Assembly (NCBI GenBank): GCA_030636885.1
Contig: DAOVVY010000001.1
Span: 1-31,144 of the forward strand
Direction of reading: 5' to 3'
Origin: Candidatus Nanohaloarchaea archaeon
GTDB lineage: Archaea > EX4484-52 > GLR71
DNA: 31,144 bases
Made by a program: the position numbers and the translations under genes. A model generated the notes under the pieces. That model ran no database searches and was not told the DNA's origin. It saw only the letters and a list, made by a program, of their open reading frames with translations. Positions 14,312-22,212 of this stretch are shown in pieces. Every line of letters starts with the position of its first letter. Within the stretch, counting starts at the first letter, position 1.

Positions 14312-14482
14312 TTACCTATTTTCTAATGATTTTTTCATAAATTTAGCATCTGATTTTGCATCTTTTTTATACTTTCTTGTTGTCTTATTAGTTATAGACC
14401 AAAGATATCTCCCTTTATCATAGGCAGTAACTTTACCTTTATATCCTAATTTTGTCTTAATGACAGTCGTAGTTAAAACCAT
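14312..14482 (-). CDS. Small basic protein (56 aa)
   Basis: MVLTTTVIKTKLGYKGKVTA then DKGRYLWSITNKTTRKYKKD and AKSDAKFMKKSLENR. Behind GAGGTAGATTAA. Beta strands then a Lys-rich helix, similar in plan to the proteins at 10727, 20411 and 22486. Six bases separate its stop from the next ATG. Confidence 0.6.
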   Translation of the reverse strand: MVLTTTVIKTKLGYKGKVTAYDKGRYLWSITNKTTRKYKKDAKSDAKFMKKSLENR

Positions 14483-14533
14483 TTAATCTACCTCATTTTT
14501 CTGTTCAATCTCGTTCTCTGGTTCTTCATACAT
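14483..14533 (-). CDS. Possible 16-codon peptide
   Basis: MYEEPENEIEQKNEVD, ending at the base before the next gene's ATG and starting behind AGATGATTAT. Highly acidic, opposite in charge to its neighbours. Could be a leader peptide or a chance frame. Confidence 0.25.
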   Translation of the reverse strand: MYEEPENEIEQKNEVD

Positions 14534-14537
14534 ATAA

Positions 14538-14660
14538 TCATCTCTTTTTCTTTCTCTTAACTTTTAGTTTCTTTTCGAGTGCCTTCTTCAACTGAGGAGG
14601 AGTCTTCTTTGACTTCACAGCCGCAGTCCATAGTTTTGTCATGTTTCGTTTCTTTGCCAT
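14538..14660 (-). CDS. Very basic small protein (40 aa)
   Basis: MAKKRNMTKLWTAAVKSKKT then PPQLKKALEKKLKVKRKKKR. The start follows a GTGATTATTT stretch, six bases after the upstream stop. About 40 percent Lys/Arg, so likely DNA- or RNA-binding or a disordered packaging peptide. Confidence 0.5.
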   Translation of the reverse strand: MAKKRNMTKLWTAAVKSKKTPPQLKKALEKKLKVKRKKKR

Positions 14661-14666
14661 AAATAA

Positions 14667-15014
14667 TCACATTATCTTTATAGTACCCCGTGGAGAAGCA
14701 GAATAACTTGAGTTGTATATACGCCCCTGTTCCATCCACTTCTCTGTCCTTGCCTTGCCATATTTTTTTATGAATTCTTCTTCAGTTGGTTCTTTTTGTT
14801 TGATATAGGTAAATACCTTAGTCAGCTTTGTCCTATAGACATAAGGGTCTATCCTGATCCTCAGGTTGGAATAACCTGCACTTTTCATCTGAGGGAGTGA
14901 ATTCAACCGTTTCAGTTCTTTCTTTGCGGCAGGGAGTGATGCGAAATCTGATGCTATCGATCCCCTTTCGCCACGCCTATCTGTTGCGAATATGTGAATG
15001 TCTTTTCTTACCAT
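14667..15014 (-). CDS. Basic hypothetical protein (115 aa)
   Basis: MVRKDIHIFATDRRGERGSI followed by a helix (LPAAKKELKRLN), a basic strand (YSNLRIRIDPYVY) and a Glu/Lys helix (EEEFIKKYGKARTEKWMEQ). A textbook ribosome-binding site AAAAGGTGATTAT precedes the ATG. Cytoplasmic. The helical part resembles small phage-like proteins, but no family is certain. Confidence 0.6.
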   Translation of the reverse strand: MVRKDIHIFATDRRGERGSIASDFASLPAAKKELKRLNSLPQMKSAGYSNLRIRIDPYVYRTKLTKVFTYIKQKEPTEEEFIKKYGKARTEKWMEQGRIYNSSYSASPRGTIKIM

Positions 15015-15027
15015 ATATAATCACCTT

Positions 15028-15195
15028 TTAATTATTAACCCCTTTAATCCTTAACTGTGCAGTTATTGTGTTACCTGTGTGTTCCTTCAACTGTGTCCTT
15101 ATTTGTTCCATAATCGCAGTATTTACAGTTAATTCAGCGTGTTCCTGTTTCATGTTCTGGACAACCAATCTATGTCGTTCAATGTGTACTTGCAT
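15028..15195 (-). CDS. Remnant or restarted helical gene (55 aa)
   Basis: From ATG 15195 the frame reads MQVHIERHRLVVQNMKQEHA and on to LRIKGVNN. The same frame stays open a further seven codons upstream (LRIGLEN) exactly to the TnpB element boundary at 15216/15217. The gene therefore seems to have lost its original start to TnpB copy 2 and may now restart at the internal ATG, which has no good ribosome-binding site. A single long amphipathic helix. Confidence 0.45.
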   Translation of the reverse strand: MQVHIERHRLVVQNMKQEHAELTVNTAIMEQIRTQLKEHTGNTITAQLRIKGVNN

Positions 15196-15216
15196 ATTCT
15201 CTAATCCGATACGCAG

Positions 15217-15243
15217 GTTATGATTTTTGTTAAAACTGATAAC
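15217..15243 (-). repeat. Right-end hairpin of TnpB element 2
   Basis: Same length and plan as 8896-8922: GTTAT/ATAAC outer stem. Homology between the two elements runs from within tnpB to this ATAAC and stops there: flanks are TTGGTACTT for copy 1 and CTGCGTATC for copy 2. Confidence 0.6.
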
Positions 15244-15250
15244 AAATATC

Positions 15251-16483
15251 TCAATTAAATGCTATTTTTTGGTTGATGCTACATTTAAACGGCACTAACC
15301 CAGTGCCTATATCCTGTCCAGTTATGTCATTCATATGGTTAAACGCTTCAGGAGTACTTTTCTTGATGATATTCAGACCAGCATTGACATCAGCATTGAT
15401 TATATGGTTCAGTCTTGTCCTGAATAATCCACGCTTTACTCTCTTGCCTACATATTTATCATGGTGTCTTACTGATTCACCATCGACAAAACTACATTTT
15501 GATGTGTGAGATTCGTCCTGCAACTTGACAGCAATACTATGATTCTCTGCTTTATATTCTATACATCGTGTCAAGAGATAATATGGGATGCTCACAAAGT
15601 TCTGGTTGGTGCGTCTGCCAAGATTAATTTTCTGTTTCCAATGCCTGTTATGACCGATGACAATTGTGCCTATATCATTTGTTATGCAATAGTCAATGAT
15701 CAGACGACTTAGTTTGTGCATCGCATCTTTCATCATATTATTGCGTTTATTTGTTAATCTTGTCATCTTTGTTCCTTCTTTGATGCCTTGTTTATCATAC
15801 ACACTCTGTAGTTTTGCTCTCTGTTTATTGTAAAATTGATTCATAGACTTGATTGAACCGCCTTTCACGACAATCGGTTTAAGACCGATGTTGTTTGCGA
15901 TAGTTACGATATTGGTCAGCCCATAATCAATACCAATAATATTATCTTTGTTTAAACTGTGTTTTTTCAGTAGTGGTCTGTCATAGATTATCTCAAGTGA
16001 ATAACCACCACCTTTTGGGATTATACGCACTTCTCTTAAATCAGTAGGGTCATCTAACCTTACCTTGAAACTCATATTGAACTTCTTAGGGAATCTTATG
16101 AAACCATCCTTTATACTGCACTGTTGGTTGGTAAATATCAATAGAAACTTGCCATCTTTCTTTTTGTATTTAGGTATTCGTGGCTCACCCAAGAACAAAT
16201 CTGGTCTTTTTGTATATTGTTTGGTCGCCCTGAAATATGCTGTCCATGTCCGATCAAGAACCTTTAATATCTGTTGTGAAGTCTGGGCAGACAGTTCCTT
16301 ATAATTCTCCGAACACTTGAATATCTGATTGAGTTGGGTATATCTTATCCTTTTACTATCTTTGAAGAACTGTTGTCTGACTGTGTAGTTGGCTTCATTC
16401 CATAGGTTCTTGGAAATATGGGTATAGTGACTGATAGAACTCTTATGTTTCTTTACCATTATCTGTTCAGTCCTAAGTGCCAT
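15251..16483 (-). CDS. tnpB: TnpB RNA-guided nuclease, copy 2 (410 aa)
   Basis: Close relative of the copy at 8915. Same motifs: IIGIDYGLTNIV, TIVIGHNRHWKQ in place of a canonical RuvC-II Glu, QDESHTSK, and IINADVNAGLNI. It ends five residues earlier because CAA-GGT in copy 1 is TGA-GAT here. Start at ATG 16483, four bases after TTGAT. Upstream sequence is unrelated to copy 1, so the mobile unit seems to begin close to the start codon. It lies inside the long operon between a DUF1232-like gene and a decapitated gene, so it is probably expressed from the operon. Confidence 0.9.
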   Translation of the reverse strand: MALRTEQIMVKKHKSSISHYTHISKNLWNEANYTVRQQFFKDSKRIRYTQLNQIFKCSENYKELSAQTSQQILKVLDRTWTAYFRATKQYTKRPDLFLGEPRIPKYKKKDGKFLLIFTNQQCSIKDGFIRFPKKFNMSFKVRLDDPTDLREVRIIPKGGGYSLEIIYDRPLLKKHSLNKDNIIGIDYGLTNIVTIANNIGLKPIVVKGGSIKSMNQFYNKQRAKLQSVYDKQGIKEGTKMTRLTNKRNNMMKDAMHKLSRLIIDYCITNDIGTIVIGHNRHWKQKINLGRRTNQNFVSIPYYLLTRCIEYKAENHSIAVKLQDESHTSKCSFVDGESVRHHDKYVGKRVKRGLFRTRLNHIINADVNAGLNIIKKSTPEAFNHMNDITGQDIGTGLVPFKCSINQKIAFN

Positions 16484-16493
16484 ATATATCAAC

Positions 16494-16655
16494 TCAATCT
16501 TTCAATAAATATCCTGCAATTGCGGCAATACTGGCATCATCAAGAGTACCAATGAAAGGAACTATATCTGGTAATAAATCTACTGGCGAGACAGCATAAC
16601 CTATCGCTAACAATACGATTGCACCTTTAAACAGAGTCTTATTATCTTTTCCCAT
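16494..16655 (-). CDS. DUF1232/YkvA-like membrane protein (53 aa)
   Basis: MGKDNKTLFKGAIVLLAIGY then AVSPVDLLPDIVPFIGTLDD and a helical end. SPxDLxPDxxPxxGxLDD is the hallmark of DUF1232 (YkvA family), small membrane proteins of unknown function. Ribosome-binding site TTGGTGACTTC. Ends 11 bases before the tnpB start; its natural downstream neighbour was probably the gene now starting at 15195. Confidence 0.75.
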   Translation of the reverse strand: MGKDNKTLFKGAIVLLAIGYAVSPVDLLPDIVPFIGTLDDASIAAIAGYLLKD

Positions 16656-16698
16656 GAAGTCACCAAAATATTAATATAGTCTGGAATGAATATTTATG

Positions 16699-17004
16699 CT
16701 AATATACCCGAATAATCTGAGTGGATGAAACTTTCTTTATTACAAATAAAATTATCAAACCGGCAAACAATAATCCCCAAAACCATAAAGACAAAATTAC
16801 AGTCTCTAAAACGCTGAATAAGACAATTGTTATGAAAGCAATAATTATCAATGCTAAAATCATAGATACAGGTTTATCTAATCCAAGACCATTTAACAAA
16901 GCATATAGGATTTGACCACCAATTACAAAGATTAAAAGAGAGACTAAGGCAATGGCAATCAAGCCATATGTTTCAAGATTTGCGAAAAAACCTAAGTCTA
17001 ACAT
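16699..17004 (-). CDS. Three-pass membrane protein (101 aa)
   Basis: Hydrophobic segments about residues 15-36, 45-66 and 69-90, very short loops, end SSTQIIRVY. Start behind GAGTGATGAAAT. Similar in size to TrbC/VirB2-type pilins and holins, but there are no diagnostic residues. Lies between the DUF1232-like gene and two signal-anchored proteins. Confidence 0.6.
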   Translation of the reverse strand: MLDLGFFANLETYGLIAIALVSLLIFVIGGQILYALLNGLGLDKPVSMILALIIIAFITIVLFSVLETVILSLWFWGLLFAGLIILFVIKKVSSTQIIRVY

Positions 17005-17010
17005 ATTTCA

Positions 17011-17307
17011 TCACTCAATTATATCTGGGATAAAACCAAAGATTGGATAATTACATCTACATTCTAAACTATATATTGGATTTTGATAATAGTCTTGATC
17101 TTTTAATATAGATGTTATTTCACAATATTTTGGATTACCGCATACATCTTCAACATCTAATTGAATATCATATATAGATTCTAATCTATCTGTTATGCCT
17201 TTTGTAAATATAGTTGTTGATGTAGTTACTAAAGACATTCCTACCCATAATACTAACATAACTGCGACTATTCCAAAAATTATTTTCAAACTGTTTTTCT
17301 TTCCCAT
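17011..17307 (-). CDS. Signal-anchored protein with Cys motif (98 aa)
   Basis: Begins MGKKNSLKIIFGIVAVMLVL with a membrane segment at residues 7-29. Outer part holds DVCGNPKYCEITSI and YSLECRCNYPIFG: four cysteines, so two disulphides likely. The MGK(K)-plus-hydrophobic start recurs in the proteins at 17314, 18975 and 20612, suggesting a common export or anchoring route. Confidence 0.65.
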   Translation of the reverse strand: MGKKNSLKIIFGIVAVMLVLWVGMSLVTTSTTIFTKGITDRLESIYDIQLDVEDVCGNPKYCEITSILKDQDYYQNPIYSLECRCNYPIFGFIPDIIE

Positions 17308-17313
17308 ATTTCA

Positions 17314-18789
17314 TCACTTATTTTTTGTGAATTGTAATGCAAGGACTATTATCAGCAACATAAAAATGAAACCAACAAAAGCAATTGCACCTAATATTAA
17401 TAACGCTGTGTAATCTTTTTCTTCCTCACAGGTCAACTTACCATTTTTTATAACACTTGTATATCCTTCATTGCAGACACAGTTTCCCCAGAAATCAGGG
17501 CTACTATTTGGTACATTCACACAAGGACTTTCTTGGTCGCAATCAGTAGCACAGGTCAAATAAGTTTCACCAATACTTTCATCACAGAAACCATCACCGC
17601 ATTCAACTTCATTTGCTGTCTTTGTTATAGTTATTTGCTTACAAAGTCTATCAGTATTTGAACCAGTAAACTGTGAACCGCTACTTACTACATCAACACA
17701 GATTTCTGTTACTGTATCCTGCAATATTTTTCCAGCTTCAAAACTGAAATCTACAACATTTTTTGTACTTAATGTAATCTGTCGTGATTTTGGAATGAAT
17801 GATATAAAATCAGCTGTAGGTGTTACTCCAACTATACCAGTATTATCCATTTCGTTTTCTATCGTGACACGCATTGTTCCTGATGTACCTGTCTGAATTT
17901 TATCAAGGAGGTCTATACTTATTATATCAGGCATTACATCTTCAGCAGGGGCAAAACGCATAGCATCTACAAAGTCTTCTGATACAGATACAGTGATAAC
18001 ACCCGAACCTAATTTGTCAATTTCACCACTTAAATCATGATTATATTCAGATGCTTCCAAATTCTTAAAATCTTTTGTAAATGCTTCTGCTTTGTCAACA
18101 GCACTTAAAAAGTCAAATATAATCTCTTGCATTTTAAAAGGAGTAAGTAAAGAAGTTATGGTTATATCCTCACGCTTTTCGTTGAAGTCTATACGGTCAT
18201 AGTATATAGGTTCATTATTTTTAAACACAACTACAACATTAGATGATTCTGGACAATCTTTCGCACCTGATAAGATCCCTTGAGGTTTTACGACAACTTC
18301 ACCTTTCCCATCAAATACATCATAAAAAATAATTTCACCTTCAGTTGTTGTGTCTAACTGTTCCAAAACATTATTTTTGCCATCCTTAATATCAATAAGA
18401 ACTTCACGAGTTGGATTTGATAATTTATAATAGGGTAATAAGTCCATACCAAAGAAAGTGAATTGAGAATCTTTTATAAGTGCATATGAACAAGTATTTT
18501 TGTTCTTATTAAAATACATATTGAATGCAGTTGTAGGCACAACATCAGTACCATCATCGAGTGTTACTACATCCATATCTGATGAATATACAAAGAATTC
18601 CAAACCGTCACCAATGCTATCTACATTTAGTGTAGTAGTCCACCATACAGTACCATCTTTGAGTTCAGTTTGCATAGGTGGTGATAATACTGAAATTATG
18701 CCCGAAAACTGTGCAGATACAATTACAACAGCAAAGACTAAAGCCATCATAACTGCTGTTTTTATTGAAAATATTGAATTCTTTCCCAT
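17314..18789 (-). CDS. Type I surface protein with CGDGxC motif (491 aa)
   Basis: N-terminal hydrophobic signal (residues 9-34), then about 360 residues of mostly beta structure with Ig-like strands near residues 300-390 (SGTMRVTIENEMDNTGIVGV). Next a Cys-rich segment beginning near residue 396 (VECGDGFCDESIGETYLTCA, then CVNVP and NCVCNEGYT), a membrane segment about 461-485 and an FTKNK tail. CGDGxC-x-E-x-ET-x-x-x-C segments are frequent in surface proteins of DPANN and related archaea. Ribosome-binding region GATGTGGTACTT. Adhesin, envelope glycoprotein or fusion-protein roles are all possible; no family assigned. Confidence 0.7.
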   Translation of the reverse strand: MGKNSIFSIKTAVMMALVFAVVIVSAQFSGIISVLSPPMQTELKDGTVWWTTTLNVDSIGDGLEFFVYSSDMDVVTLDDGTDVVPTTAFNMYFNKNKNTCSYALIKDSQFTFFGMDLLPYYKLSNPTREVLIDIKDGKNNVLEQLDTTTEGEIIFYDVFDGKGEVVVKPQGILSGAKDCPESSNVVVVFKNNEPIYYDRIDFNEKREDITITSLLTPFKMQEIIFDFLSAVDKAEAFTKDFKNLEASEYNHDLSGEIDKLGSGVITVSVSEDFVDAMRFAPAEDVMPDIISIDLLDKIQTGTSGTMRVTIENEMDNTGIVGVTPTADFISFIPKSRQITLSTKNVVDFSFEAGKILQDTVTEICVDVVSSGSQFTGSNTDRLCKQITITKTANEVECGDGFCDESIGETYLTCATDCDQESPCVNVPNSSPDFWGNCVCNEGYTSVIKNGKLTCEEEKDYTALLILGAIAFVGFIFMLLIIVLALQFTKNK

Positions 18790-18801
18790 AAGTACCACAT
18801 C

Positions 18802-18963
18802 TTATCTTACATCGAATCTTGCAACCAGATTCATTTTAAATAATATTGCTCGTAAATCATGTATAACTTTCTTTTGTTCCATTCTATTCAATCGCATTAA
18901 CTCAGCTTTCTTTGTCTTTCTATTATATACCTTTAGATGTATATTGCTTATATGTATTCCCAT
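18802..18963 (-). CDS. Small basic protein (53 aa)
   Basis: MGIHISNIHLKVYNRKTKKA then ELMRLNRMEQKKVIHDLRA and a hydrophobic strand (ILFKMNLVARFDVR). A helix-rich basic peptide filling the gap between two surface-protein genes. The upstream ribosome-binding site (GGCGATT) is weak. Confidence 0.5.
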   Translation of the reverse strand: MGIHISNIHLKVYNRKTKKAELMRLNRMEQKKVIHDLRAILFKMNLVARFDVR

Positions 18964-18974
18964 TTCTTAATCGC

Positions 18975-19778
18975 CTAACACACCACATTTCCGTTATTGC
19001 AAATACACCCCGAAGGAATGCACTGATGATTTGTCCTATCTACCTGTACTCTATATGAATTTGGAGGACATTCACAACCCGTTTGAAAACTGTATAAAAA
19101 ACACATTTGCGGACAGAAGTATGTTTCTGTGCAACTACAATGATGTTCCCGATTTAGGAAATCCCAATAGTGACTACATACTTGTGTATCATCTGGACAC
19201 CAACCCTCAGCACTGCAAATACCACCCAAATCACCGTAAGCTGGTAGTCCTACATCGCCACATAGTACCACAGGCGTATATGTCTCGTTCTCTCCCCAAT
19301 CGTAATCGTCTTCTTGTTCAACTACCCAATCTGAAGGAGGTAGTTTGTTGCAATGGCAACCTGCATAAGCAATGCTATTGTCACAAGTATAAGTTGCAAG
19401 TAATGTATCCTCACAGAACTCAGTCAATACAGATATCATAGACGAATCACAGTCTAATGTAATGACCGCAGGATTCCAGTAGCAACTCATCTCTTTATTA
19501 TTCTCTGTCCATATACCACCGATATCTCTACAATTTGATTCAAGTTTGTCAATTACTACGTTTCCATAAGCGTTCCTGTGTTCGTCACCTATATTATAAT
19601 AAGTACAATCAGCCATCTCGTATGTTGGTGTATAGTCTGTCTGTGTAGTTATTATTGATTGGGTAGGGAATATGTCGATTTTCCCAAGAACTAACCAGAT
19701 AATCACTATTATAGCTATTAATGACACTATGATTGACATTACATGACTGAGTTGTCCAAGCATAGTATCTTTTGCCAT
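18975..19778 (-). CDS. Single-pass Cys-rich surface protein (267 aa)
   Basis: Cytoplasmic start MAKDTMLGQLSHV, membrane segment about residues 14-34 (SIIVSLIAIIVIIWLVLG), then an outer region with more than twenty cysteines, dense from residue 120 on (CDNSIAYAGCHCNKL, VCSHYWDF, HHCSCTETYFCPQMC, GCECPPNS, GCICNNGNVVC). EGF-like C-x-C pairs at the end suggest several small disulphide-knotted modules. Ribosome-binding site GGTAGAATGAG. Type II orientation with the Cys-rich end outside. No family assigned. Confidence 0.7.
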   Translation of the reverse strand: MAKDTMLGQLSHVMSIIVSLIAIIVIIWLVLGKIDIFPTQSIITTQTDYTPTYEMADCTYYNIGDEHRNAYGNVVIDKLESNCRDIGGIWTENNKEMSCYWNPAVITLDCDSSMISVLTEFCEDTLLATYTCDNSIAYAGCHCNKLPPSDWVVEQEDDYDWGENETYTPVVLCGDVGLPAYGDLGGICSAEGWCPDDTQVCSHYWDFLNREHHCSCTETYFCPQMCFLYSFQTGCECPPNSYRVQVDRTNHQCIPSGCICNNGNVVC

Positions 19779-19792
19779 CTCATTCTACCATT

Positions 19793-19987
19793 CTAAACTT
19801 TTGTTATCTTTGCCCTTCTTTTAAAATCAGGACGAATTTTATTTAAATATGCTTCAGCACAAGGTCTTGAACAAAATGTATGTTGAAGAGTACCACCACA
19901 AATAATTGGATGTATTACTCGTACTTTCGTGCCTTTCCTGAATCGTCTGCCATCTATTTCACATATAATTCTTTTATCCATAGCCAT
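19793..19987 (-). CDS. TRASH/FCS-like zinc-finger protein (64 aa)
   Basis: MAMDKRIICEIDGRRFRKGT, then ICGGTLQHTFCSRPCAEAYL. The FCSxxCxxxYL end with an upstream Cys matches the TRASH/FCS type of treble-clef zinc finger, which binds metal or protein. Strongly basic throughout (IRPDFKRRAKITKV). Start at the ATG behind GGGTGGATAAA, not at upstream in-frame codons inside the previous gene. Likely nucleic-acid binding. Confidence 0.65.
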   Translation of the reverse strand: MAMDKRIICEIDGRRFRKGTKVRVIHPIICGGTLQHTFCSRPCAEAYLNKIRPDFKRRAKITKV

Positions 19988-19997
19988 TTTATCCACC

Positions 19998-20168
19998 CTA
20001 TAATCTTTTTCCTCTTTTGTCTGTCCTGTCCCTACGAGTCTCAGTATATACCTTACCACTTTTAGCAACCTTTTTACCCGGTGGTCGTGCCTTAATCCGT
20101 CTATCAGCTTTGATACTTTTTCTTGTGCCCGTCTGTTTCTTCAACTTTATCAATTTTCTTACTGCCAT
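19998..20168 (-). CDS. Small basic conserved mobile-element protein (56 aa)
   Basis: MAVRKLIKLKKQTGTRKSIK then ADRRIKARPPGKKVAKSGKV and YTETRRDRTDKRGKRL. The pattern ADR..KA.PPG.R.S.SG..Y.E.RRNRSD is one I recognise from tiny proteins of archaeal plasmids and viruses and some phages; function unknown. Ribosome-binding site GGTGTTAATT. A good marker for the mobile nature of the region. Confidence 0.65.
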   Translation of the reverse strand: MAVRKLIKLKKQTGTRKSIKADRRIKARPPGKKVAKSGKVYTETRRDRTDKRGKRL

Positions 20169-20183
20169 AATTAACACCATTAT

Positions 20184-20366
20184 CTATTGCAATCCCACCT
20201 TATGCTTGATATAATCAACAAAAACTATCGTCATAAACAATACCACTGGATGAAACCATTTTGTGTGTAAATGCACATCAAAAACATGGAATACTCCAAT
20301 GATTACAACGGTTGAAATAATCCAACCCAACCAATGCAGAGGATCTTTTAGTATAGTCTCGCCCAT
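20184..20366 (-). CDS. Two-pass membrane protein (60 aa)
   Basis: MGETILKDPLHWLGWIISTV, first segment residues 12-27, then a His-rich loop (VFDVHLHTKWFH) and a second segment (PVVLFMTIVFVDYI). Seven His in 60 residues, several in the loop, could bind metal. Behind AAGGTAAATAATT. Confidence 0.55.
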   Translation of the reverse strand: MGETILKDPLHWLGWIISTVVIIGVFHVFDVHLHTKWFHPVVLFMTIVFVDYIKHKVGLQ

Positions 20367-20410
20367 AATTATTTACCTTTTTTAATCATTTTATTCTGTT
20401 GCTATATATA

Positions 20411-20605
20411 TTATCTATTTTTTACAACAAATCTTACTGCATCATCATAATATTCAGTATCATAAATCTGCCTTCTTTCGTTTATATCATAGATTGTATA
20501 TCTTTGATATTTTTTACTCCAACGAATGCGGTGTCCTTTAATAACAATATTATCATTGTCATTTCTTAGTTCACGATATTTTTTTCCGTTTACAATTACG
20601 ACCAT
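20411..20605 (-). CDS. Small basic protein (64 aa)
   Basis: MVVIVNGKKYRELRNDNDNI then IKGHRIRWSKKYQRYTIYDI and a helical end. Beta-hairpin-rich, with a GHRIRWSKKYQRYTIYD strand pair like other small viral nucleic-acid-binding proteins. Ribosome-binding site AAGTGATGAAAT. The TGA of the upstream gene overlaps it, as elsewhere in the operon. Confidence 0.6.
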   Translation of the reverse strand: MVVIVNGKKYRELRNDNDNIVIKGHRIRWSKKYQRYTIYDINERRQIYDTEYYDDAVRFVVKNR

Positions 20606-20611
20606 ATTTCA

Positions 20612-22039
20612 TCACTTCTTTTTGCTAACAAATATCACGCCAACGATTAATATAGTGAATAACAATATCAAACCTATCATTGCACCACCGACCATCATAA
20701 GATTGTTTTCGATCCAGTCAAGTAAATTAAAAGTGTTAGGATTTGGCGTTTCACCATTTTTACAGTCTGAATCGTCAACCAATCTTGTATCCTTATATTT
20801 CTCGCTAAGAGAATCGTGACAGTATTCTATTGCCTGTTCATTTTCACAACCAATCTTTTCCCAGTTGTTACATTCTTCAGTAGGTGTAGGTTCATCGTCT
20901 GAACAATCATCATTGTCAACAGTTCTTGTATCTTCATATAATTTACTACCAATATCAAAACATTGTTCCTTACCCATAGTACCAGTAGCACAACCAATGA
21001 AACGCCAGTCAGTACATTCATCTGTCAATACATCGCCTGAACAGTCAGCGTTGACAACAAGTCGTGTATCGCCATAGATAGAACTTGTAGGATCGAAACA
21101 TTGTTCTTTACCCATATCACCATCGCAACCCATAGAAACCCATTTACCGCAATTTGTTGTAGGGTCAGGTGTTGGTACATCAGGGTTTAATATATCGTCA
21201 CAATCGGAATATGTACTGTAAGAAGCTACATCATAACCATTATAATCTACATCTGAACAATCGTCTGTTAAACCGACAGTGAATGTTTTTGCAACACAGT
21301 TTGCCATCAAAGGATAACAAGTGATGGTTTTTGTAGTAGGAGTGACAACGACACATTCGCCATCTTCACATTTGTCTGCACAGGTATATATCTGTGTCTG
21401 GACAGAATCGTCAATATCACAATACCGTTCATTAAGTTTTGTAGTTGAAGAACAGTAATCATCGAAATCCTGCATATTATAAGCATTAGTAGAGAAACTG
21501 ACAGTTCCTTTATTGAAATAGTCTACACCTGCATCAGTATCGTCACAGGTATTAGTCTCTAAAGGATTGTCACAAAAGTAAACATCGTAATGATACAATT
21601 GACCAATAACAGTAGCGAAACATTGTTTGTCACCTTGAAGTACCTCTTTTGAACCCATTGGGTCAGTATCATAAGGATCTTCACTTATTACCTTAAACAT
21701 CTGGAAAACTGCACCAAGATGAATATTGTTTGTATAGCACTTATTTAAGGCAGAAGCAGTATAAGTCATTGATAAGTCAGGATAGGTTGAACAACTTGCA
21801 CCACCGACATTTAATGTTGTCTGTTTGAATTCCATTCTGAACTTATCCCATAAACTCAAACCATCATAAACATACATCCAATCGTCTGAATTCAAAGCGG
21901 GATCTGTAAGGGTTTCTTCAAAGTCAGATGTGGCAGATACGGATAAAACACCGCCAAAACGACCAAGAACTAAGAAACTGACAACTATTATTCCTGCTAA
22001 TAAAAATATTGTGGTGCTTAAATCTTTCTTTCCTGCCAT
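20612..22039 (-). CDS. Surface protein A with Cys repeats (475 aa)
   Basis: MAGKKDLSTTIFLLAGIIVV signal with likely cleavage after VSA (about residue 36). Then a domain with DGLSLWDKFRMEF (residues 59-71), a C-x-ERYC ... GECVV segment, KTITCYPLMANCVAKTFTV, and three 45-residue repeats of the type C-x2-W-x-x-IGC...KEQCFD..S..Y.DTR.V...DC, starting near residues 297, 342 and 390. Then a membrane segment (about 447-471) and a SKKK tail. Paralogue of the 24478 protein, which has four repeats. Type I anchored surface or virion protein; binding partner unknown. Behind GGATTGATTGAT. Confidence 0.75.
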   Translation of the reverse strand: MAGKKDLSTTIFLLAGIIVVSFLVLGRFGGVLSVSATSDFEETLTDPALNSDDWMYVYDGLSLWDKFRMEFKQTTLNVGGASCSTYPDLSMTYTASALNKCYTNNIHLGAVFQMFKVISEDPYDTDPMGSKEVLQGDKQCFATVIGQLYHYDVYFCDNPLETNTCDDTDAGVDYFNKGTVSFSTNAYNMQDFDDYCSSTTKLNERYCDIDDSVQTQIYTCADKCEDGECVVVTPTTKTITCYPLMANCVAKTFTVGLTDDCSDVDYNGYDVASYSTYSDCDDILNPDVPTPDPTTNCGKWVSMGCDGDMGKEQCFDPTSSIYGDTRLVVNADCSGDVLTDECTDWRFIGCATGTMGKEQCFDIGSKLYEDTRTVDNDDCSDDEPTPTEECNNWEKIGCENEQAIEYCHDSLSEKYKDTRLVDDSDCKNGETPNPNTFNLLDWIENNLMMVGGAMIGLILLFTILIVGVIFVSKKK

Positions 22040-22044
22040 ATCAA

Positions 22045-22196
22045 TCAATCCTTTTCTGTCATAGTGTCAAGTATCTTTATGTACTCTTTAATCGTGTCAG
22101 ATAACGACCAATCTCCACCACCAATCAATTTCTGGAAATGGTCTCTATCCTTATTCAATCTTTTTAATATATTATCAGATACTCAATATCATTCAT
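22045..22196 (-). pseudogene. Frameshifted small gene (about 50 codons)
   Basis: ATG 22196 stands behind a normal ribosome-binding site (AAAGGTAGATAACT) and reads MNDIEYL before a stop at the tenth codon after that. One base later in phase the frame is open: DNILKRLNKDRDHFQKLIGG and onwards to KILDTMTEKD, ending at 22045 in the usual stop/start overlap with the next gene. Adding one base after CTG/CT restores a continuous protein. Either a recent one-base deletion, a sequencing error or a programmed shift. Confidence 0.55.
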
Positions 22197-22212
22197 AGTT
22201 ATCTACCTTTAA

